This document shows, piece after piece, positions 58,883 to 64,000 of a stretch of DNA of 64,000 nt. The DNA is from Sphingorhabdus rigui. GTDB lineage: Bacteria > Pseudomonadota > Alphaproteobacteria > Sphingomonadales > Sphingomonadaceae. The notes under the pieces are model-generated. The model made no database searches. It was not told the DNA's origin and saw nothing but the letters and a program-made list of their open reading frames with translations. The stretch covers positions 746,845-810,844 of the forward strand of contig NZ_JACIEA010000001.1 of NCBI RefSeq assembly GCF_014196595.1, written 5' to 3'. Every line of letters starts with the position of its first letter. Within the stretch, counting starts at the first letter, position 1. The translations under genes were made by a program, and so were the position numbers.

Positions 58883-60231
58883 AAGATTCGGAACTGTTCG
58901 ATGCGATGTGGCGTTGGACGCAAACTGCAATCAATAACCTTCACAATATTAGTAGCGACGGTTCAGTCATAGTCGCCGGAGGGCAGGGATGGGCTTGCGA
59001 TCCAGATGGTCGAATTGTCCTTGGACATCGACACGTTCTCTTCCATCCACCGATGATCGAAAACCTACTTTACGAAAATGCAGAGTGGAAAACTCTTGAA
59101 GAAATGTCGCGCAATCACACTCGGATGGCAATGCATTGCGATATACCAGTTGGCACACCCTATGACGGTACAAGCCAACATTCAGCTAAAGATTTCTGTT
59201 ATAGCCTGCTTCCCACGCCATATATTGGCGGACAAGGTTTTTCTCTAACCGACGTTGAAGGCACAGCGGATCGAATTACCAATTTGATCAACGAATTTAA
59301 CGATGATTACGTTACAATGACGACGGTTTGGCCAATCTGTGGAATGCGCGTGCGCCAGCCACTGTACCTAGATGATGAGCAATGTTTTCGACCTTTGACC
59401 GAGCAAGAAAAACTGTCGGTATTGAATTTCAAAATAATCGACGTTTATGAGGGGCAAACGGTTCTCGATCCAAATCAAACAGATTGGTATGGTTTTGTTT
59501 TAAATGAACGCTTCGAAAAATTGTTGGGCCACATCGAAACGACGCCAGACGATTTGGCGGAGAAGTGTAATCGTCGCGACAAATGCCTTGAAATGTTTTT
59601 ATCCGTCGCACCGGTCGTTACCGACTTCGTTGCTTATCATGGCGGTGGAAATTCCCACGCACCTCGATTTTCATCGCGCGGGATTTTAAGTCGAGGCGAA
59701 ACTGGCTATTTGGCAGGGCCTGGCGGAATTAGATTTCTATTTCCTGATTACGGCGTGACGTTGACAGACGACCAATCGGCAAGGTTCATTCATGTCTGGA
59801 AGCTGGTTTCTGGTACCGGTCCCAACAACAATAAAACCGCCAAAGCGTTGCGTAACGCCATGCGCCGCTTGTTTTACGCAGAAACTCGGGTTTTACCTCA
59901 GGATCGCCTCGTCGATCTTATGATCGCCGCAGAGTCTATTTATACGATAGACAGTAAGGCCGAACTGTCGTTTCAATTATCGCAAAATGCCGCGCTCTGG
60001 CACGATGGAACCAACATGGAGCGACGCGCTGCCTTTAAGGTAATGCGAGACGCGTACAAACTACGCAGCGATATTGTGCATGGTTCGATGGTCGATGACG
60101 ATAAGGTTGCTCTGGCTGCATCGAACGTTCGAACTCTGTTAAAGGCCGGAATTGCCAAGGCAATTGATGCTCATCTCTCTGATGGATTTCGGCCGAAATG
60201 GGAGGAATTGGTGTTTCCTCTGACGGAATGA
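58876..60231 (+). CDS. uncharacterised protein with C-terminal Apea-like HEPN domain
   Basis: 451 residues. The C-terminal part (about 344-440) has the pattern of Apea-like HEPN domains: RLVDLMIAAESIY, AELSFQLSQNAALW, then YKLRSDIVHGS. RSDIVH (Arg397 to His402) is the RX4H motif of HEPN ribonucleases. The N-terminal 340 residues match nothing I know; they have no signal peptide or membrane helix, with a few Cys and His scattered. Base composition is visibly more AT-rich than the neighbouring genes and codon choice differs, suggesting transfer. It lies alone between inverted repeats. HEPN proteins of this kind (for example ApeA) act in phage defence, but that role here is inference. Confidence 0.78.
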   Translation: MVEDSELFDAMWRWTQTAINNLHNISSDGSVIVAGGQGWACDPDGRIVLGHRHVLFHPPMIENLLYENAEWKTLEEMSRNHTRMAMHCDIPVGTPYDGTSQHSAKDFCYSLLPTPYIGGQGFSLTDVEGTADRITNLINEFNDDYVTMTTVWPICGMRVRQPLYLDDEQCFRPLTEQEKLSVLNFKIIDVYEGQTVLDPNQTDWYGFVLNERFEKLLGHIETTPDDLAEKCNRRDKCLEMFLSVAPVVTDFVAYHGGGNSHAPRFSSRGILSRGETGYLAGPGGIRFLFPDYGVTLTDDQSARFIHVWKLVSGTGPNNNKTAKALRNAMRRLFYAETRVLPQDRLVDLMIAAESIYTIDSKAELSFQLSQNAALWHDGTNMERRAAFKVMRDAYKLRSDIVHGSMVDDDKVALAASNVRTLLKAGIAKAIDAHLSDGFRPKWEELVFPLTE

Positions 60232-60277
60232 TTAGGTGCGTGCGCTTCGCAGTTTCCTGCTAGTCACCGTGGTCGGG

Positions 60278-60310
60278 AAGTAAGACCCTGAAACGAGTTC
60301 AGGGTGACGG
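60278..60310. repeat. 33-bp repeat, copy downstream of HEPN gene
   Basis: Identical to 58077-58109; inverted relative to 58703-58748. It closes the HEPN gene on the right. Confidence 0.9.
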
Positions 60311-60354
60311 AGTGGGATGATTCACTAAGGGTAACGGAGTGTGCTGATTCACGA
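60301..60354. repeat. 27-bp imperfect tandem duplication
   Basis: 60301-60327 and 60328-60354 are two adjacent 27-bp units (AGGGTRACGGAGTG...GATTCAC) differing at four positions. The first unit overlaps the end of the palindromic repeat at 60278-60310. Confidence 0.8.
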
Positions 60355-60371
60355 CGGCTGCGGCCCGTCCC

Positions 60372-60644
60372 TCACACCAAAACCCGCACCCTTTTGTCCC
60401 GCGCGGTTTGGCCGTGGGTGATTTCCAACTGGCTGACCGATACTTCCAGCAACTTGGCCAAGATGGCCAGCACGGCCTTGTTCGCCTTGCCATCTTCCGG
60501 TGCGGTGCGGAGCCAGATTTTGAGGGCGCCGTTTTCAATCGCGGCCTTTTCCACCTTTGCCCCCGGCACCACGCGCAGCGATAGCTCGTTTCGGTCGGAT
60601 ATCAGCGCGGTGATCGCTTCCGGGGTCAATGTGGGTGCAGCCAT
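60372..60644 (-). CDS. DUF167 family protein (YggU-like)
   Basis: 90-residue UPF0235/DUF167 protein. LSLRVVPGAKVEKAAIENGALKIWLRTAPEDGKANKAVLAILAKLL is the whole family signature. Cytoplasmic; the function remains unknown, though structures show a small alpha/beta fold. ATG 60644; divergent from the HTH gene. It marks the right border of the repeat-rich segment. Confidence 0.9.
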   Translation of the reverse strand: MAAPTLTPEAITALISDRNELSLRVVPGAKVEKAAIENGALKIWLRTAPEDGKANKAVLAILAKLLEVSVSQLEITHGQTARDKRVRVLV

Positions 60645-60728
60645 GTTGGTGCGATAGCGCAGGAACCGCTTTCCTACAACATTCCATATAGGTTATTATA
60701 TTTTATATAATGAACCAATGGAGTTTAT

Positions 60729-61463
60729 ATGGCACGCAAAACCAACGCTTCTGACCTTGTTTTGACAATATTGCCCGATTCGGCGCAGCGCATTCCGTCC
60801 GGGCCGCGGGTGAACCGCAACCGGTTGATGCCCGGATTGCGCGTGCGGCATGACGGGTGGACGGAGGAGCGGACGCAGCGCTTTTTTGACGCCTTGGGCC
60901 ATACCGGTTGTGTGCGCGATGCGGCGCGGGTGGCGGGGGTTTCCAATGCGGCGGCGTACCGGATGAAGCGGCGCTTTCCGTTATTCGCGCAAGCATGGGA
61001 GGATGCGCTGGACCGGGCGGGGCAGGGGCTGTTGGCGATTGCGTATAAGCGCGCGGTGGAGGGGCGGGAGACGGTGATCATTCGCGGCGGGCAGGAATAT
61101 GAACGGCGGATTACGCCGTCGGACGCGATCCTTGGCCTGTTGCTCAAACGCGGCGATATGGCGGGGACGGGCGCGCTGCCGGGGGGCAAATTGCCCGATG
61201 ATCTGTTAAGCTTTGACGAATGGCAACGGCACAAGCGCTTTGACGATTATGGGCGGAAGATCGAGATTGAGGACCCCGAAACATCGAAGGATAAGTTTAT
61301 CGCCAAGCTGACCGAAATCCGCAACCGGTTGAAAGAATATGGGCGGCAGGGCGTGGCATGCCCCACTTGTCATCAGCCATTGCCCGACGGGTGGCCGAAC
61401 CAGTCCATGGCGGTGCTGGTTGCGTCGGGATTGGTGGGCCCCAATGAGCTGTTTGATGATTAG
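60729..61463 (+). CDS. HTH domain protein, terminase small-subunit-like
   Basis: 244 residues of uncertain role. WTEERTQRFFDALGHTGCVRDAARVAGVSNAAAYRMKRRFPLFAQAW (about residues 40-90) is a helix-turn-helix with the layout of phage small terminases and related sphingomonad proteins. The end has a CPTCHQPLPDG knuckle with only two cysteines. GGAG precedes ATG 60729, and TATAAT lies at 60706-60711 in an AT-rich stretch. No large terminase or other phage gene is adjacent, so it may be a stand-alone DNA-binding protein. Confidence 0.7.
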   Translation: MARKTNASDLVLTILPDSAQRIPSGPRVNRNRLMPGLRVRHDGWTEERTQRFFDALGHTGCVRDAARVAGVSNAAAYRMKRRFPLFAQAWEDALDRAGQGLLAIAYKRAVEGRETVIIRGGQEYERRITPSDAILGLLLKRGDMAGTGALPGGKLPDDLLSFDEWQRHKRFDDYGRKIEIEDPETSKDKFIAKLTEIRNRLKEYGRQGVACPTCHQPLPDGWPNQSMAVLVASGLVGPNELFDD

Positions 61464-61496
61464 TCGGGGCAATATGCGGTGCATCGCCCGCGTGGT

Positions 61497-61682
61497 CTAT
61501 CCCTGACGCAAAAGATCGGTAACTTCATCCAACGTGCCGCGCACGCGCAGCAGCTGATCCTTGCCAAAGACGATCAGGCATTCATTATCGCTATTGTCGG
61601 CGGTGCGGACGAATTGGACGATTTCGGGGTTCACCGATATGCGCTGGCCGCGGTTATCGGTCATCATAACGAAGGGGATCAT
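61497..61682 (-). CDS. FlbD-like small protein
   Basis: 61 residues: MIPFVMMTDNRGQRISVNPEIVQF, then LIVFGKDQLLRVRGTLDEVTDLL. The pattern of strands with VNPE..V and a C-terminal helix T.DEV..LL resembles FlbD-type flagellar small proteins and uncharacterised homologues. No flagellar gene is nearby, so only similarity is claimed. Convergent with the HTH gene, 33 bp apart. Confidence 0.6.
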   Translation of the reverse strand: MIPFVMMTDNRGQRISVNPEIVQFVRTADNSDNECLIVFGKDQLLRVRGTLDEVTDLLRQG

Positions 61683-61838
61683 GGGCTGTCCTTTGGAGAG
61701 ATTTTCAGCGCGTCCTTAACATAGGTGCACCCTGCGCTCTAACACTTCCGTCCGCCGCGCCTTTCGCACGCAAGCTGGTTCAGCCGCGCCCATTGGTTTG
61801 GCTGGCTTTTCCGCGCAAGCGCCGCTACAGCGACGGCG

Positions 61839-62216
61839 ATGAATCCCGTAATCCTTGTCATGTCCGGCGGAGCGATAGGTGCAGCACTGCGCTATGGCCT
61901 GTCGCGTGCGATGCCGATGAACGTCGGGGGTTGGCCGTGGCCGACCTTTGCCGCGAACCTGCTTGGCGGGTTGGCCATGGGGTTGCTGGCGGCGTGGTTG
62001 GTGCGCGGCGATGGAGCTGCAGAGCCCTTGCGTCTGTTTTTGGGTGTGGGTGTTTTGGGCGGCTTTACGACGTTCAGCGCATTTAGCCTTGAAATGGCGC
62101 AGATGGTGCAACGCGGGCAGGGAATGATGGCGGCGGCATATGCTGCGGTTTCGGTAATATTGGCATTGGGTGCGGTCTTCGCCGGAATGATGCTGGCAAG
62201 GACAATTTGGACATGA
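61839..62216 (+). CDS. crcB: fluoride efflux transporter CrcB
   Basis: 125-residue four-helix membrane protein of the Fluc family, exporting fluoride. GGAIGAALRYGLSR starts helix 1, PTFAANLLGGLAMGLL helix 2, LGVGVLGGFTTFSAFSLEM helix 3 with the TFSTF-like pore segment, and the last helix follows. No fluoride riboswitch is recognised upstream. The stop overlaps the pseudouridine synthase start (ATGA). Confidence 0.94.
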   Translation: MNPVILVMSGGAIGAALRYGLSRAMPMNVGGWPWPTFAANLLGGLAMGLLAAWLVRGDGAAEPLRLFLGVGVLGGFTTFSAFSLEMAQMVQRGQGMMAAAYAAVSVILALGAVFAGMMLARTIWT

Positions 62217-63448
62217 GTAAGCAAGACGAAAAAGGCATTCGGCAATTCGTCGTCGCCCCTGATGATGACGGCATTCGCCTGGACCGTTGGTTTAAGCGGC
62301 ATTTGCCCGACGCATCGTTCAACATCGTATCGCGTTGGGCGCGCACGGGGCAGTTGCGCGTTGATGGCAAGCGCGCGACGCCGGGCGATCGGCTGTTGGC
62401 GGGGCAAACGCTGCGCGTGCCGCCTGCTGATGTGTCGGCATCGTCCAGCGCGCGTCCGGTGCGCAAGCGCCGCGATCTGACCGAAGACGAAATGGAATTT
62501 GCGCTGAGCATGGTGATCCACAAGGATGACGCGGCGCTGGTGATCAACAAACCCGCTGGCCTTGCGACGCAGGGCGGCACCAAGACCGAGAACCATGTTG
62601 ATGGTTTGCTCGACGCCTTAGGATTTGAACTCGATAACCGGCCAAAGCTGGTGCACCGGTTGGACAAGGACACGTCGGGCGCGCTTTTGTTGGCGCGCAC
62701 GTCGCGGTCGGCAGGGCATTTTGCCAAGGCATTTTCATCACGCACCGCGCGCAAGGTATATTGGGCTTTGGTCGTTGGCGTGCCCGATATCGCCGATGGT
62801 TTCATCGACCTGCCGATTGGCAAGCAGCCCGGCAGCGGCGGCGAGAAAATGCATGTCGATGAAAAGGACGGGCAGTCGGCCCGCACCCGTTATCGCATTG
62901 TCGAACGCGCCGGAAACGCCACCGCATGGGTCGAATTGCAGCCCTATACCGGCCGCACCCACCAGTTGCGCGTGCATATGGCCGCCATTGGGCACCCGAT
63001 CGTTGGCGACGGCAAATATGGCGGCAAGGACGCGTTTCTGACGGGCACGATCAGCCGCAAAATGCATTTGCACGCGCGCCGCATCCGCATCGACCATCCA
63101 TCCGGGCACCAGATTGACGTGCGCGCCGACATGCCCCCGCATATGAAGTCGAGCTTTGACGATTTGGGCTTCGACATCGAAATGGGCGATGCACTGGTGC
63201 TGGATGCACCGAAGTTCAGCGAAACGGCGGAAGGCAAAAAGCGCGTTGCCGCCAATATCGCCAAATCTGCGCGCAAGGAACGCAAGGGCGAACGCCGCTC
63301 GCGCGGTTCCGTGTCGGACAAGCCCAAGGACAACAAACGCAGCCAAATGGCCGCCGGCAAGAAAATCGCCGCCAAAAAGCCAGTGATCAAAAAAGTCGCC
63401 AGCAAAAAACCGGCGGGGAAGAAGGTCACGTCAAAGGGTAAGCCCTGA
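62213..63448 (+). CDS. RluA-family RNA pseudouridine synthase (RluC-like)
   Basis: Isomerises uridine in 23S rRNA or similar RNA. 411 residues from ATG 62213. S4 RNA-binding domain at residues about 18-75 (RLDRWFKRHL, ARTGQLRVDGKRATPGDRL), then the catalytic domain with KLVHRLDKDTSGALLLAR containing the active aspartate, and GRTHQLRVHMAAIGHPIVGD. The last 65 residues are a lysine-rich, repeat-like tail (KKIAAKKPVIKKVASKKPAG), probably an RNA-binding extension. Overlaps crcB by 4 bp and the PaiB-like gene by 1 bp. Confidence 0.92.
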   Translation: MSKQDEKGIRQFVVAPDDDGIRLDRWFKRHLPDASFNIVSRWARTGQLRVDGKRATPGDRLLAGQTLRVPPADVSASSSARPVRKRRDLTEDEMEFALSMVIHKDDAALVINKPAGLATQGGTKTENHVDGLLDALGFELDNRPKLVHRLDKDTSGALLLARTSRSAGHFAKAFSSRTARKVYWALVVGVPDIADGFIDLPIGKQPGSGGEKMHVDEKDGQSARTRYRIVERAGNATAWVELQPYTGRTHQLRVHMAAIGHPIVGDGKYGGKDAFLTGTISRKMHLHARRIRIDHPSGHQIDVRADMPPHMKSSFDDLGFDIEMGDALVLDAPKFSETAEGKKRVAANIAKSARKERKGERRSRGSVSDKPKDNKRSQMAAGKKIAAKKPVIKKVASKKPAGKKVTSKGKP

Positions 63449-64000
63449 TGCATCCCAATGCTGCATTTCGTTGGGAAGATCGCGCCGCCATGCGCGCTTT
63501 GGCCAAGGATATCAGCTTTGGCATGTTGTTCCTGAATACCCCCGATGGGCCGCATGTCGCGCATCTGCCATTTGTATTTCTGGACGATGATCGCATCGGT
63601 TTCCATATGGCGCGCAACAATGCGATAGCGCGCCATCTAGACGGCGCAGAGGCATTGTTCGTCATCAACGGGCCGGACGGGTATATCAGCCCCGATTATT
63701 ACGGCATTCCTGACCAGGTGCCGACATGGAATTATGTCGCGGTTGAGCTTGTGGGCGCCGTTCGGAAAATGGACGAAGCCGCGTTAATTGCCCAATCGGA
63801 CGCGCTGTCCCATCATCAAGAATTGAAGCTGGCGCCCAAACCCGTTTGGACGCGCGCCAAAATGGCCGACGGCATGTTGGAAAAAATGCTGCGCGGGATT
63901 TACGGTTTTGAAATGCAGATCACGACGTGGCGCAGCACGTTGAAGCTGGGTCAAAATAAAGCCGAAGCTGTCCGGTTATCGGCAGCAGATGGCGCAGAGG
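63448..64000 (+). CDS. FMN-binding negative regulator, PaiB family (3' end cut by window edge)
   Basis: Starts at ATG 63448, overlapping the preceding TGA; 184 codons are visible. FRWEDRAAMRALAKDISFGMLF, HLPFVFLDDDRIGFHMARNNAIARH, FVINGPDGYISPDYYG, VPTWNYVAVELVGAV and KPVWTRAKM are the family's ordered segments. PaiB-type proteins bind FMN and are described as sporulation or protease repressors in Bacillus; their role in sphingomonads is unknown. Only the last part of the family length is missing. Confidence 0.9.
   Translation, partial: MHPNAAFRWEDRAAMRALAKDISFGMLFLNTPDGPHVAHLPFVFLDDDRIGFHMARNNAIARHLDGAEALFVINGPDGYISPDYYGIPDQVPTWNYVAVELVGAVRKMDEAALIAQSDALSHHQELKLAPKPVWTRAKMADGMLEKMLRGIYGFEMQITTWRSTLKLGQNKAEAVRLSAADGAE

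Noticed and set aside
58020-60310. Insertion sequence or composite transposon
   Set aside because: No transposase is encoded and no target-site duplication flanks the segment; the repeats are palindromic dispersed elements rather than IS ends.
60729-61463. Prophage remnant
   Set aside because: Only one terminase-like HTH gene; no large terminase, portal, integrase, lysis gene or att repeats nearby.
61683-61838. Fluoride riboswitch upstream of crcB
   Set aside because: The conserved crcB-motif segments could not be found in the 156-bp gap.

Overview
The window reads as ordinary chromosome from an alphaproteobacterium of the order Sphingomonadales (Sphingorhabdus/Sphingopyxis-like). The pointers are a zwf-edd-glk-eda-pgl Entner-Doudoroff operon, a TrcR (DUF1013) regulator, a DUF1192 gene beside a PIG3-type quinone oxidoreductase, a DksA with one cysteine, a large TonB-dependent receptor, and dispersed CCCTGAA...TTCAGGG hairpin repeats. 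The genus is inference from gene content. No rRNA, tRNA, CRISPR array, transposase or complete phage module was seen.

Layout. 1-7.6 kb: a short-chain dehydrogenase cut by the left edge, then acetyl-CoA synthetase and a beta-oxidation operon (alpha-methylacyl-CoA racemase, thiolase, FadB-type enzyme), closed by a bidirectional terminator against a TonB receptor. 10.4-13.7 kb: a fused E1 alpha/beta 2-oxoacid dehydrogenase overlapping a FabD-like acyltransferase. 13.8-19.4 kb: the Entner-Doudoroff operon. 19.4-29.5 kb: housekeeping genes (two PilZ proteins, dksA, serS, surE, rimO, a lipid-type pair, a FabH-like synthase, two very small membrane-protein genes, recF). 29.5-39 kb: clpA, DUF1192, quinone oxidoreductase, alpha/beta hydrolase, trcR, a metallo-beta-lactamase-fold hydrolase, a FadD-like ligase and dinB. 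39-46.4 kb: a TetR gene and an acyl-CoA-type catabolic cluster (DUF1330, nitronate monooxygenase family, APH-type kinase, acyl-CoA dehydrogenase, TIGR03084, amidohydrolase). 46.3-50.1 kb: a divergent DUF2855 gene and a riboflavin group (HTH-RibB-RibX fusion, DMT transporter, ribH). 50.1-57.7 kb: both methylcrotonyl-CoA carboxylase subunits, a MaoC hydratase, a CitE-like lyase and aconitase A. 57.7-60.4 kb: a repeat-rich accessory segment with a GIY-YIG nuclease gene and an AT-richer gene encoding an Apea-like HEPN protein. 60.4-64 kb: DUF167, an HTH protein, an FlbD-like small protein, crcB, an RluA-type pseudouridine synthase and a PaiB-like protein cut by the right edge.

The genes fit an aerobic heterotroph that feeds sugars through the Entner-Doudoroff route and degrades lipids, methyl-branched acyl-CoAs and leucine to acetyl-CoA. 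The most unusual items are the HEPN gene between inverted palindromic repeats whose hairpins vary with compensating changes, the HTH-RibB-RibX fusion next to palindromes and a possible flavin transporter, and the kinase/acyl-CoA dehydrogenase pair resembling 4-hydroxyacyl-CoA dehydration systems.
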